Positions 14,169-22,384 of a stretch of 37,373 nt of DNA are shown one piece after another. Position 1 is the first letter of the stretch; each line of letters begins with the position of its first letter. Origin of the DNA: Blastopirellula sp. (GTDB lineage: Bacteria; Planctomycetota; Planctomycetia; Pirellulales; Pirellulaceae); NCBI GenBank assembly GCA_002733575.1, contig NVWB01000173.1, positions 1 through 37,373 of the forward strand, given 5' to 3'. The notes beneath the pieces were generated by a model that worked only from the letters and a program-made list of their open reading frames with translations, was not told the origin of the DNA and did no database searches. Made by a program: the position numbers and the translations under genes.

Positions 14169-16403
14169 ATGTGTGACACTGACCACGATGTGCGAACCTG
14201 CGATTACTGCGGACTTCCGGTCGGTCAGTTAGACACACTACGGGCCGGCACAGCACAAGCCGACGTACCTGTTTACTGTTGCTTCGGTTGCCGGTTTGCT
14301 GCCAGTGTTACCAGCGAACAAGGTGACGCGGCCCAGTCGCAATGGTTGATGACTCGATTAGGGCTGGCGATTTTCTTCACCATGAACGTGATGGTGCTCA
14401 CCCTGGCACTCTGGTCTTGGGATGTCTTTGCCGAACAAATCACCAGCGGCGGTGTTCGGGCCGAAGCCTTGTTTGAACTCTTGCGTTATGCCTCGTTGAT
14501 GTTGACCACCGTTATTCTGTTGCTACTGGGTGGGCCGCTGGTTGAAAAATGTGTGGATGACCTGATGCAGCGTAAACTGACCACCGATTTATTGCTGGCC
14601 GTGGGAGTGCTCGCCGCGTTCACTTATTCGGCCATTTCAGTATTGCAAAAAGGCCAACACACGTACTTTGAAGTCTGTGCGATGATCCTGGTGGCCGTCA
14701 CACTCGGGCGTTGGCTCGAAGCCATCAGCAAGCTAAAAACCACGCAAGTGTTACGGAGTATGGAGAAACTGCTGCCAGAGACTTTTCGAAAATTGGACCA
14801 ACAGAACAATGAAGTTGAAACGCCTATTGATGAACTTCAACGGGGCGATACATTTCGAGTTCTACCGGGCGAACGCATTGTGACCGATGCGGTGATTTTA
14901 CAAGGAACTGCCGCGGTTGATGAACAGATTGTTACCGGAGAAAGTCATCCGAAAGAATTGGCCGCAGCGGATAAAGTTCTCGGTGGCTCCACCTGTTTAG
15001 ATGGAGAACTCCGACTAGAAGCGACCGCCACGGTGAAAGAAGGAACGCTCAAGCGACTCATCGACGCGGTAGAACAAGCGGCTTTAGCCAAAGGCACTTG
15101 GCAAAAAACGGCCGACCGACTTTCGGCCTGGTTTCTGCCGGGTGTGATGTCGATTGCCGCGGTCACACTCGTGGTTCACTGGAGCCTCTTCGGTTTTCAT
15201 GCTGGGTTGTTAAGCAGTTTGGCAGTGATACTGATCGCTTGCCCCTGTGCGTTGGCACTGGCAACACCGATGGCAGTTTGGGTGGCGATGGGTCATGCGG
15301 CCAAGCAAGGTGTGTTACTGCGAAACGGAGATGTGATTGACCGGCTGGCCAAGTCGACCCAACTGATGTTCGACAAAACTGGCACGTTGACCACCGGCCA
15401 AGCGGTGGTTGAACAACTGGTCATCAATGAACGGGCAGCCAGCGACGAACCAGCCTTGAAATCATTATTCGCCGCGGTGGCCCTATGTTCCAGTCACCGG
15501 CTAAGCACGCCGATACGCAACTATTGCCAAACTACTGAACCTGGCGAACCGATGCAATTGCTGGAGAACATCCCAGGGCTCGGCATTCTGGCCAGCAACG
15601 CTCAAGAGTCTTCGCCACAAAAATACTTGCTAGGCAATGTTCGCTTGATGCGGCAATCTGGTTTGACGCTTTCAGAGTCACTACAAACAACCATTGAACA
15701 GGCCGAACAACTGGGGACGCCGCTGGTTTGCTTAGGGAATGAACAGACCGTATTGGGCGTGCTTTTGTTCCGAGAAGAACTGCGTCCAGAGACTTCAGCA
15801 ACACTCGACTGGGCACAGCAAAACAATTTTGAACCGACCATCTTAACCGGTGATCATTCGGTGAGTCGCCAGATTACTGCCCAGCATCCGCAGGTGGTTG
15901 TTCATGCCAAGTTATTGCCGGAAGATAAGTTGGCAGTCATTCGCCAGCAACAAGCGACAGGTGCTTCAGTCATCATGATCGGCGATGGCATCAACGACGC
16001 CCCATCTTTAACAGCTGCTGATGTTGGCATCGCCATGGGCTGCGGGGCCGATATTTCACGAGACGCGGCCGATGTGTGCCTGATGGGCAGCGATCTTTCC
16101 AAGATTCCATGGGTTGTTTCTTATAGCAAAGAAGTTTCCAGAACCGTGCGGCAAAATTTAACTTGGGCAGTGGCCTACAACTGCATCGGGATATTACTGG
16201 CCGCATTGGGGCTGTTGAATCCTATCTTGGCCGCACTGGCCATGTTGATTAGCAGTTTGATCGTGATTGGCAACTCGCTCAAGCTTGACAACTTCTGCTT
16301 GAGTGAAGAGGCCGAACAGCGAAGTGCAAGTGACACTGAAACGATTGCATCACTAGCGGCAAGTGCATCAACATCCCCGCTCTCGCAAGGAGTCATCGGA
16401 TGA
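14169..16403 (+). CDS. ccoI: Copper-transporting P1B-type ATPase for cbb3 assembly
   Basis: Exports Cu(I) across the inner membrane to provide CuB of the cbb3 oxidase. 744 residues with P-type hallmarks: the transport motif CPC at 358-360 (ACPCALALATPMAV), phosphorylated Asp402 in DKTGTLT, the TGE loop in VTGESHPKE, and GDGINDAPSLTAADVGIAMG in the nucleotide domain. The N terminus carries C-D-Y-C-G and YCCFGCRFAA, the Cys-rich zinc-ribbon-like domain that marks the CcoI/FixI subgroup. The usual HMA domain (GMxCxxC, about 70 residues) between this and the first helix is missing: the hydrophobic segment begins about 20 residues after CCFGC. Overlaps the next gene by four bases. Its place in the oxidase operon supports the role. 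Confidence 0.94.
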   Translation: MCDTDHDVRTCDYCGLPVGQLDTLRAGTAQADVPVYCCFGCRFAASVTSEQGDAAQSQWLMTRLGLAIFFTMNVMVLTLALWSWDVFAEQITSGGVRAEALFELLRYASLMLTTVILLLLGGPLVEKCVDDLMQRKLTTDLLLAVGVLAAFTYSAISVLQKGQHTYFEVCAMILVAVTLGRWLEAISKLKTTQVLRSMEKLLPETFRKLDQQNNEVETPIDELQRGDTFRVLPGERIVTDAVILQGTAAVDEQIVTGESHPKELAAADKVLGGSTCLDGELRLEATATVKEGTLKRLIDAVEQAALAKGTWQKTADRLSAWFLPGVMSIAAVTLVVHWSLFGFHAGLLSSLAVILIACPCALALATPMAVWVAMGHAAKQGVLLRNGDVIDRLAKSTQLMFDKTGTLTTGQAVVEQLVINERAASDEPALKSLFAAVALCSSHRLSTPIRNYCQTTEPGEPMQLLENIPGLGILASNAQESSPQKYLLGNVRLMRQSGLTLSESLQTTIEQAEQLGTPLVCLGNEQTVLGVLLFREELRPETSATLDWAQQNNFEPTILTGDHSVSRQITAQHPQVVVHAKLLPEDKLAVIRQQQATGASVIMIGDGINDAPSLTAADVGIAMGCGADISRDAADVCLMGSDLSKIPWVVSYSKEVSRTVRQNLTWAVAYNCIGILLAALGLLNPILAALAMLISSLIVIGNSLKLDNFCLSEEAEQRSASDTETIASLAASASTSPLSQGVIG

Positions 16404-17104
16404 TTGAACTCTCGCTCATCTTCTTATCAGGGCTACTCGGATCGGCACACTGCATCGGCATGTGTGGTGGCTTTGCGTTGTCGATTGGCGTCGGCAGTAA
16501 ATCTTGGAAGAACAATCTGGCCCGTCAATCTTCATACACGTTAGGCCGGGCGTTTACCTATACATTTCTTGGGGCCTTGGTTGGCTTTTTCGGATATCAG
16601 CTCGCCGAGAAGTTCCCCAGCTTGGTCAACATTCCGGCGGCACTGGCAATGATCGCTGGCTGTTTTTTGGTCTACCAAGGTTTACAGGCAACCGGCATCT
16701 TTCAGAAGAAAGGCATCCTCTCGACCGGCGGGCCATGCTTGTCGGGCACTTTGTTTCGCACCTATCTAACCGCCCCAGGATTAGCGAACGCATTTTTCGC
16801 CGGCATGCTCACCGGCTTGCTTCCCTGCGGACTGCTGTACGCCATGTTAATGCTGGCCGGCAGTACGCGTCATTTATTTTGGGGAGCCGCGTTAATGGCC
16901 GTGTTCGCATTAGGAACAGCCCCAGCCATGATCGCCACCGGCTATGGCGGATCGCTGATCTCAATCACGGCCCGCCAAAAAGTAATGCAAGTAGCGGCCT
17001 GGTGCGTAGTACTAACCGGGCTACTTTCAATCTACCGAGGCGTTTGTTTTGTGTACTGGCCCGGCACGGTTGAAGCGGGCGGTAGTTGCTTGTTTTGCTT
17101 GTAG
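16400..17104 (+). CDS. DsbD/SafE-like membrane protein (sulfite exporter/cytochrome biogenesis type)
   Basis: A 234-residue protein with six or so transmembrane helices and the motifs GSAHCIGMCGGFALSIG at the N terminus and GMLTGLLPCGLLYAMLMLAG in the middle. These two Cys-containing segments are the symmetrical halves of the DsbD-like transmembrane domain found beside ccoI in many cbb3 loci, often annotated as sulfite exporter TauE/SafE or CcoI-associated protein. The likely role is copper or thiol redox handling during oxidase assembly. Coupled to ccoI by a four-base ATGA overlap; last gene of the operon. Confidence 0.88.
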   Translation: MIELSLIFLSGLLGSAHCIGMCGGFALSIGVGSKSWKNNLARQSSYTLGRAFTYTFLGALVGFFGYQLAEKFPSLVNIPAALAMIAGCFLVYQGLQATGIFQKKGILSTGGPCLSGTLFRTYLTAPGLANAFFAGMLTGLLPCGLLYAMLMLAGSTRHLFWGAALMAVFALGTAPAMIATGYGGSLISITARQKVMQVAAWCVVLTGLLSIYRGVCFVYWPGTVEAGGSCLFCL

Positions 17105-17125
17105 AGACTGGGTTGATTCTGGGTT

Positions 17126-17152
17126 GGGTAGCCTGATTGCCACACAGGCAAT
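17126..17152 (+). repeat. GTAGCC-led hairpin after the cbb3 operon
   Basis: GGGTAGCCTG followed by ATTGCC (17136-17141), loop ACACA, GGCAAT (17147-17152). It stands 22 bases after the last stop codon of the operon and has no T run. Its leader is that of the 8928 element. Confidence 0.55.
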
Positions 17153-17183
17153 GATTTCAAGCTCAGGTACAGTGTTCATTCTT

Positions 17184-17591
17184 TTACCCAGGCATTCCTG
17201 ATCTAAGACGATAGAACATTTCCCAGAGACGGTCGATTTCACCTCGTTCAATCACCTCGATTGGCTTGAATTGATTAAATGCCTCATTCGGTGTATTGAA
17301 CCAACTGCCCAGGCATGAAGGTTCAACCACCTCACTCAAGGAGTCACATAATCGCTTCACTTCAAGATAGTTGCGTTGCAGTTTAACCTCTTTAGTTGGG
17401 TCTGTCTCAATCCCGGCAATCGTCCTCTCTGAAACATTAATCAACCGACCAAAGATCACTCTGCCCATTCCCAGCATAGAGCGAAGTTCTAACTTAAATC
17501 CACGATTCGTCTTCACGATAAAGACGCCTGAAAGCCCTGGAACAGGGATTCTGTTTTTTGTGGTTTTGCTTTTCTTTGATTTTGTTGCCAT
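17184..17591 (-). CDS. Orphan MbcA/ParS/Xre-type antitoxin-like protein
   Basis: A 135-residue protein. After a basic start (MATKSKKSKTTKNR), the middle contains FGRLINVSERTIAGIETDP, a plausible Xre-type helix-turn-helix, and the C terminus has LGSWFNTPNEAFNQFKPIEVIERGEIDRLWEMFYRL. This matches the toxin-binding domain of MbcA/ParS/Xre antitoxins (W-l-n-t-p-n-..-l-g-g-..-P-..-l-l-..-G). The start at 17591 is preferred because GAGGA lies five bases upstream. No RES, MbcT or other toxin gene adjoins: upstream is an 147-bp gap and downstream is the gap behind the oxidase operon. The gene is more A+T-rich than the operon beside it, suggesting transfer. A DNA-binding regulator without a toxin is the alternative. 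Confidence 0.7.
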   Translation of the reverse strand: MATKSKKSKTTKNRIPVPGLSGVFIVKTNRGFKLELRSMLGMGRVIFGRLINVSERTIAGIETDPTKEVKLQRNYLEVKRLCDSLSEVVEPSCLGSWFNTPNEAFNQFKPIEVIERGEIDRLWEMFYRLRSGMPG

Positions 17592-17607
17592 TGGATTCCT
17601 CGATAGA

Positions 17608-17616
17608 ATTATAGCA
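17608..17616 (-). promoter_or_regulatory. Extended -10 promoter of the antitoxin-like gene
   Basis: On the minus strand TGC-TATAAT, preceded eight bases earlier by a second TATAAT. Transcription would start close to the ribosome site, giving a very short leader. An autoregulating antitoxin could bind here. Confidence 0.45.
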
Positions 17617-17680
17617 TTATAACCCAATACAAAACTATAGAGTCATACGCCTTCTTGATTCCGTTCTACAGTGCAACCTT

Positions 17681-17712
17681 TCTTCTTCGCGCCTTGGCGC
17701 CTTTGCGTGAAA
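17681..17712 (-). repeat. CACGCAAAGG-type dispersed repeat, short copy
   Basis: On the minus strand TTTCACGCAAAGGCGCCAAG followed by GCGCGAAGAAGAA; it contains the near-palindrome GCGCC-TT-GGCGC (17689-17700). The same TCACGC..AAGG..AAGGAAG sequence occurs inside the longer repeats at 21274 and 22439. Confidence 0.55.
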
Positions 17713-17738
17713 ATTTTTCCTTTGTTGCTTGATCCGTG

Positions 17739-18776
17739 TTAATTGGCAAGCAATCGTAAGTCTCTAGGGTCAAGCTCCGGCGTAAGTAAGTGGTCTACCG
17801 GCGTCCATTTAGGGTTTCGCACAATGTAATACAGTTTGGTCCCGTGATCTGATTCCCATATCTCATCAATACTTGGAAGCTCAGCCTGTTCAAGCGTGCC
17901 TGTTATTTCTATTGGCCGCCATTGGTTATCACGAGACCAGTTCGGTAGTTCCTTCATATTCTCGACGTACATATCTGTGCCACGATAATTGAACCACCAA
18001 TGTCCATGTGCGCTGTGTGCTGTACCTCGTAATTTTACGGTTTTTCCAAGTTGATCTTTTAGGTTCACTAACCTAGAGCGGCAGTTTTCTACACGGAATA
18101 TATTCTTGCCATCCGTTTCATGAATTGCTCCATGTACCTCAGCAAGTTTGCCAATTTCCGATGCACTCCATTTCGTTGCACCTTTGAGTACAAGCTTCCA
18201 TTTAGGGTTTTGAATTATGGCCGATTCATTTTCGTTCTTGGCAATTCCGGAAAGTAACGCATCTCGCCCAACAAAGTCGGCGGGCGACCATTGAATCTGA
18301 TTGACCTTTTGGCCCGAGATTACTATTAGTTGATTCCTAAAGGAAAAAAAACCGGATGTGCTTAACGGAATTTTGGCCTCACGATATGCGTCAACTGGGA
18401 CGCCAAGAATCTGGCCAGTTTCGTACACGCGAAAGCGATAGGTAGCACCATGATCGAGTTGAGGTAAGTGAATGTAAGTGGACTCTTTATCACCGAAGGC
18501 TCCGAAATAGGCTATAATTGGAATCTGGATCTTTTGTTGAATAGATTTATTGTTAATCATTTGGACTAATAGGTTAGGGCCAGTTTCGTGGAATTTATGC
18601 GGACCCGCAACAATGATTCCCTCTACCGTAACAGTCTCGCCAAGTTTTACACCAAGCTCGCCGATCAGCTCAAATTTTTGACCCAGGTTGGTAATGGGCA
18701 CCTGGATTTTCTTATCCTGCGCCAGTCCAACACTTGTCGTCAGAGTAATGCATAAAAACAAAAGCAAAGATTTCAT
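17739..18776 (-). CDS. Exported protein with repeated OB-like segments, unknown function
   Basis: A 345-residue protein with signal peptide (MKSLLLFLCITLTTSVGLAQ). The mature part contains segments that start alike: LGVKLGETVTVEGIIVAGPHKF and DQLGKTVKLRGTAHSAHGHWWF, which look like the first strands of OB-fold domains, and two short echoes, IIQNPKWKLV and IVRNPKWTPV. A further segment 'IEITGTLEQAELPSID' may open a third. OB-like periplasmic proteins often bind nucleic acid or oligosaccharide, but nothing here points to a ligand. The family was not recognised. It reads towards the antitoxin-like gene and lies in a more A+T-rich part of the window. Confidence 0.75.
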   Translation of the reverse strand: MKSLLLFLCITLTTSVGLAQDKKIQVPITNLGQKFELIGELGVKLGETVTVEGIIVAGPHKFHETGPNLLVQMINNKSIQQKIQIPIIAYFGAFGDKESTYIHLPQLDHGATYRFRVYETGQILGVPVDAYREAKIPLSTSGFFSFRNQLIVISGQKVNQIQWSPADFVGRDALLSGIAKNENESAIIQNPKWKLVLKGATKWSASEIGKLAEVHGAIHETDGKNIFRVENCRSRLVNLKDQLGKTVKLRGTAHSAHGHWWFNYRGTDMYVENMKELPNWSRDNQWRPIEITGTLEQAELPSIDEIWESDHGTKLYYIVRNPKWTPVDHLLTPELDPRDLRLLAN

Positions 18777-19080
18777 GTTGCGATCCTTCGATAAGAAAAT
18801 ACGATGGAGAATGGAACCATACCAATGAGGCTATCATAACACCCATCCGTTCGGCACGTAAATATGAAAACGTTTTCTTGCTACCAGCTTCCCAACAGAA
18901 TCGCTCTCACCTCGGATTACCCAGACGTGAAAACATCTCAATTGCGGCCAATACCCTAGCAATTCACATTGACGGCCCAGGGCTGTGTTGCTAATGTCCG
19001 CGCTGCAAATACTGCGCGCTAGGTATGCGCGGTTTCAATTGTATCTTTTCCTGCGGATGAACTACTAAACTCTGCTTCCT
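18777..19080. other. Divergent intergenic stretch
   Basis: About 304 bp between two divergent exported-protein genes. It must contain both promoters; I see no strong matches. A G+C-rich block at 18998-19032 (CCGCGC...GCGCGG) can form a loose hairpin. Nothing else recognisable. Confidence 0.4.
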
Positions 19081-20001
19081 ATGCGATTCACAATTCTCAC
19101 AATTCGATGGTCATTTTGCTTGCTGCTGATTGCGGCTGCTAGCACTGGGTGTTCGTTGTTGACTGAGCCAGAGTTGGGTGATCCTTCGCAATTGCCGGCG
19201 GTACAGATCTCGGATGAAACCGTGGTGTTAGAGATCGCCAAGGTTTCTATCTCTAAAGCAGATTGGGAAAAACTCGACGAAATTTGGATGCAGACTGACG
19301 AGCAATTTTTGACGCTCGATAGTCGTCGCCAATTAGAACAAAACGGTATGCGGGCCGGGCTGGTCAACTATCATTTGCCGGAAGCATTGCGCAACATCAT
19401 TGAACAAGGCGTATCAAAACCTGGCTTAAATGGAGAGTCCTCGGTATTAATTCAAGACGGTGAAGTACAAGTCGTTTCGCAGCAGCGATTCCGCAAAGGG
19501 AAACGAACCGAGTTAATTTCCTCGGAAATTTTGGATGAATTGACCCCACTGGTGAGAGAATATGGGAAACTTCATGGAGAAACTTACTACGATGCCCAGT
19601 GTAAGTTTGCCATCACGGCCAGTGGGCAGGACGATGGCCGCGTGTTGTTGGAATTGACGCCAGAGATTCACCATGGCGAGTCCAGACAAAACTACCGCGA
19701 ACATCAGGGCATGATTCGCATCGAACACCGTAAACAACGTAAAGTGTTTGACAAACTAGAGATAAAGACGCTATTAAACTCTGGCCAAACCATAATTATC
19801 GGGACAACCCCCGATATCAAAGGGCCAGGGAAGGCATTTTTCACCGATTCTAAGAACAGCGATTCGGTTCGCAAATTGCTATTAATTCGGGTTGCCGGGT
19901 CACAATATGACAATCTTTTTCAGGCACCCAAGACAGTCGGGGAAAATTCTGCCATTACACCGGTGACAACGGATGGATTAGTTCCCTCGAACTTTGATTA
20001 A
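19081..20001 (+). CDS. Lipoprotein with secretin-tail-like C-terminal segment
   Basis: A 306-residue protein with a clear lipoprotein signal (hydrophobic residues 11-22, AASTGC, Cys at 24). The N-terminal half contains ISKADWEKLDEIWMQTDEQF, a helical segment. The C-terminal half resembles the beta-strand end of secretins: KFAITASGQDDGRVLLELTPEIHHG, then LNSGQTIIIGTTPD (secretins: dGqTivIGGL) and RKLLLIRVAG (secretins: ELLIlITP). The channel part that normally stands before these motifs is absent. It may be a relic or a specialised outer-membrane component. It is monocistronic, 133 bp before the aldolase gene. Confidence 0.75.
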   Translation: MRFTILTIRWSFCLLLIAAASTGCSLLTEPELGDPSQLPAVQISDETVVLEIAKVSISKADWEKLDEIWMQTDEQFLTLDSRRQLEQNGMRAGLVNYHLPEALRNIIEQGVSKPGLNGESSVLIQDGEVQVVSQQRFRKGKRTELISSEILDELTPLVREYGKLHGETYYDAQCKFAITASGQDDGRVLLELTPEIHHGESRQNYREHQGMIRIEHRKQRKVFDKLEIKTLLNSGQTIIIGTTPDIKGPGKAFFTDSKNSDSVRKLLLIRVAGSQYDNLFQAPKTVGENSAITPVTTDGLVPSNFD

Positions 20002-20134
20002 GTTGCCTGGGATTGACCTAGCGGTGCTTTGCCTTCGATAATCAGGGATTAAATTTCGAGGGACTGCGTAACCATGCAACCGATCGGTTCGGGCGTGAGT
20101 CTCTAATCTGATTGATTAGCTCAGGAGATCATCA

Positions 20135-21139
20135 ATGGCGTTAATTCCTCTACGGGTCTTACTAGACCATGCTGCCGAAAACGATTACGGCGTGGCTGCG
20201 TTCAACGTGAACAACATGGAACAAATTCAGTCGATCATGGAAGCGGCTAATGAAATCGATGCACCTGTGATTGTTCAAGCATCACGCGGTGCTCGTGCTT
20301 ACTCGCAAGATGCTTACTTGCGTCATCTTATGTTGGCAGCAGTTGAACTGTACCCTCACATTCCCATCGTGATGCATCAAGATCACGGCAACAGCCTTGA
20401 GACTTGCGTGAGCGCCATCGAGAACGGATTTACTTCCGTCATGATGGATGGTTCGCTAGAAGAAGATGGCAAGACACCTGCCAGCTACGAATACAATGCT
20501 GACGTGACCAAAAAAGTTGTTGACGCTGCACACGCCAAAGGCGTTAGCGTTGAAGGCGAATTGGGTTGCTTAGGTTCGCTAGAAACCGGAACCGGCGAAG
20601 CCGAAGATGGACACGGGGCAGAAGGCCAATTGAGCAAAGATCAATTGTTGACCGATCCAGACGAAGCGGCTGATTTCGTAGCCGCCACTGGCGTTGACGC
20701 CTTGGCCGTTGCTATCGGAACCAGCCACGGTGCTTACAAGTTTTCTCGCAAGCCAGATGGCGAAGTGCTCGACATGGCTCGTATCGAAGCGATTCATGCC
20801 AAGGTGCCAAACTGTCACTTGGTCATGCATGGTAGCTCTTCAGTTCCTCAAGAACTGCAAGACATCATCAACGAGTTCGGCGGCGAAATGAAACAAACCT
20901 ACGGCGTACCTGTTGAAGAAATTCAACGTGGTATCAAGTCAGGCGTTCGCAAGATCAATGTTGATACCGACAACCGCATGGCCATCACCGGTGCCGTACG
21001 AAGAATCTTGACCCAAGACCCTTCCGCATTCGATCCACGTGCTTACTTGAAACCAGGCCGTGAAGCGATGAAGCAAGTTTGCCTCGACCGCATGACCTCA
21101 TTCGGTCAAGCCGGCATGGCCTCAAAATTCAACGCGTAG
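20135..21139 (+). CDS. fba: Class II fructose-bisphosphate aldolase
   Basis: Cleaves fructose 1,6-bisphosphate to dihydroxyacetone phosphate and glyceraldehyde 3-phosphate in glycolysis, and the reverse in gluconeogenesis; Zn-dependent and cytosolic. At 334 residues it has the length of the type B/CbbA group. Zinc ligands and catalytic acid are visible: HQDHG (His84; Asp83 as the general acid), GTSHGAYKF (His198) and VMHGSSS (His232). The N terminus [18 protein letters not shown] is also typical, as is [24 protein letters not shown] lies nine bases before the ATG, and a strong terminator follows. Codon choice is noticeably more biased (mostly C-ending) than in its neighbours, as expected of a highly expressed gene. 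Confidence 0.97.
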   Translation: MALIPLRVLLDHAAENDYGVAAFNVNNMEQIQSIMEAANEIDAPVIVQASRGARAYSQDAYLRHLMLAAVELYPHIPIVMHQDHGNSLETCVSAIENGFTSVMMDGSLEEDGKTPASYEYNADVTKKVVDAAHAKGVSVEGELGCLGSLETGTGEAEDGHGAEGQLSKDQLLTDPDEAADFVAATGVDALAVAIGTSHGAYKFSRKPDGEVLDMARIEAIHAKVPNCHLVMHGSSSVPQELQDIINEFGGEMKQTYGVPVEEIQRGIKSGVRKINVDTDNRMAITGAVRRILTQDPSAFDPRAYLKPGREAMKQVCLDRMTSFGQAGMASKFNA

Positions 21140-21171
21140 TTCACTTCGCTTTGAAAACGATAACGCTAAAT

Positions 21172-21210
21172 AAAAAGGCGATCAACCACAATGGTTGGTC
21201 GCCTTTTTTT
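21172..21210 (+). terminator. Rho-independent terminator of fba
   Basis: A 12-bp stem GGCGATCAACCA with TGGTTGGTCGCC (one T-G wobble) and loop CAA, flanked by AAAAA and TTTTTTT. The symmetrical A and T runs make it potentially bidirectional, so it could also end the LRR gene transcript. Confidence 0.95.
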
Positions 21211-21220
21211 CGTAATCTTG

Positions 21221-21392
21221 TAGGGTCCGCTACTGCGGACCAAGCAGCTTGTTTGAGTCTCTATACAGAAAAAGATTCTCACGCAAAGGCGAAAATCCGC
21301 TAAGGCAGGAAGAAAAGTTTAGCCACGAAATGCACGAAAACCACGAACGATTTTCTCACTATCCTTTTCGTGGGTTTGGTGTTTTTCGTGGT
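21221..21392 (+). repeat. Roughly 170-bp direct repeat, copy 1 (downstream of the LRR gene)
   Basis: Starts with the hairpin GTCCGC-TACT-GCGGAC (TAGGGTCCGC leader), then CTTGTTTGA, then GATTCTCACGC at 21274-21284, CCGCTAAGG, GGAAG, and ends in a long imperfect palindrome (CCACGAAatgCACGAAAACC against GTGTTTTTCGTGG). The whole order of blocks recurs at 22385-22557 in the same orientation. Confidence 0.75.
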
Positions 21393-21414
21393 AGAAAAAT
21401 TGGAGCGACTGTTG

Positions 21415-22356
21415 TTATTCGACTATAACTTTGCAATTTGGCAAAGCAACTTTTATCTTCTCTATTTGATCTTGTGAGACTGTAGCTCCAGATACGATCA
21501 AATACTGAAGGTCAGAAAGATTTGAGAGTGGAGCTAGGTTAGTAACTTTGGTCTCATTAATATGCAATCTCTTCAAGCTTTTCAGGTTTGAGAGCGGGGA
21601 TACATCAGATACATTAGTTTCATCAACTGTTAAAGTTTCTAGTGATTTTAAGTCCGCTAGTGGTTCTAAGTCTGAAACTCTTGTGTCAGTTAGACTTAGT
21701 TTTTCTAGGGAGCCAAGATTTGCTAGAGGGGTCAAGTCAGTGACCTTACTTTTCCAAAGATATAGTTGCTTGAGATTAATCAGAGTAGATAGTTCTGAAA
21801 TATCTGCTACTGGCGATTGAGAGAGATCCAGAATTTCTATTGAATCCATCCCTTCTAAATTGGCAACCCCTGTCACATCCGAGTCCATCATTGCAAAGTG
21901 TTTAAGATACTTTAAGTCTGATAATTTTGGTATTTCTACGACTGGATTTTTGCGAAAGTGAATCATTTCGAGATTTCTAAGCTGAGCAAGGCATGAGATA
22001 TCAGAGACATTAGTACCTTTTAGAAATACGCTTTTTAATGTAGTTAACTCGCTCAATCGAGAGATATCCTCGACCTCATTATCCAGATAGATGACGCCTT
22101 CAATTTCCTCAAAAAAATCAACTCCCAAAATACTCTGAAGCCATATTGGAGTAGATGGCTCAAATTCTACAAGCTCTCCTTCGTCATCGTACTGACTTTC
22201 ATAGTAGACAGTGCCTCCACTCTCCATGATCCAAGTTGCCACATCGCGTTGGTGTTGTACATGTTTCATTCTCAACACGATTGGGGTTAGAGCAGCCCCT
22301 ATTACCGCAAAAAGAATAAACAGTGTTCTCAAACTAAACTTTGGGATCCATTTCAT
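21415..22356 (-). CDS. Membrane-anchored leucine-rich-repeat protein
   Basis: A 313-residue protein. An N-terminal helix (KFSLRTLFILFAVIGAALTPIVL) anchors it in the membrane, then a linker, then about nine LRRs of 22-23 residues of the internalin (SDS22-like) type: for example DLTPLANLGSLEKLSLTDTR, DLEPLADLKSLETLTVDETN, DVSPLSNLKSLKRLHINETK. The consensus is V-(S/T)-D-(I/L)-x-P-L-(A/S)-x-L-x-x-L-x-x-L-x-(L/I). It ends in a C-cap-like TVSQDQIEKIKVALPNCKVIVE. The start MKWIPKFSLRTLF is the usual beginning of the planctomycete 'FSLRTLL' anchor; six codons upstream another ATG is possible. Likely a protein-binding surface domain in the periplasm. The gene is visibly more A+T-rich than fba beside it and is bracketed by direct repeats. 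Confidence 0.85.
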   Translation of the reverse strand: MKWIPKFSLRTLFILFAVIGAALTPIVLRMKHVQHQRDVATWIMESGGTVYYESQYDDEGELVEFEPSTPIWLQSILGVDFFEEIEGVIYLDNEVEDISRLSELTTLKSVFLKGTNVSDISCLAQLRNLEMIHFRKNPVVEIPKLSDLKYLKHFAMMDSDVTGVANLEGMDSIEILDLSQSPVADISELSTLINLKQLYLWKSKVTDLTPLANLGSLEKLSLTDTRVSDLEPLADLKSLETLTVDETNVSDVSPLSNLKSLKRLHINETKVTNLAPLSNLSDLQYLIVSGATVSQDQIEKIKVALPNCKVIVE

Positions 22357-22384
22357 CACGCACTCACATGGCAATAGAGGGAAC

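Noticed and set aside
16504-17073. 189-residue plus-strand frame
   Set aside because: Shadow of the DsbD/SafE-like gene: rich in Arg/His/Ser and without family features; the other frame has clear helices and Cys motifs.
17105-17738. A toxin gene next to the antitoxin-like gene
   Set aside because: Both flanking gaps were read in all frames; no frame of reasonable length or RES-like motif is present.
18998-19032. G+C-rich hairpin CCGCGC...GCGCGG
   Set aside because: A 6-bp stem with a loop of more than 20 bases in a G+C-rich patch; not distinctive.
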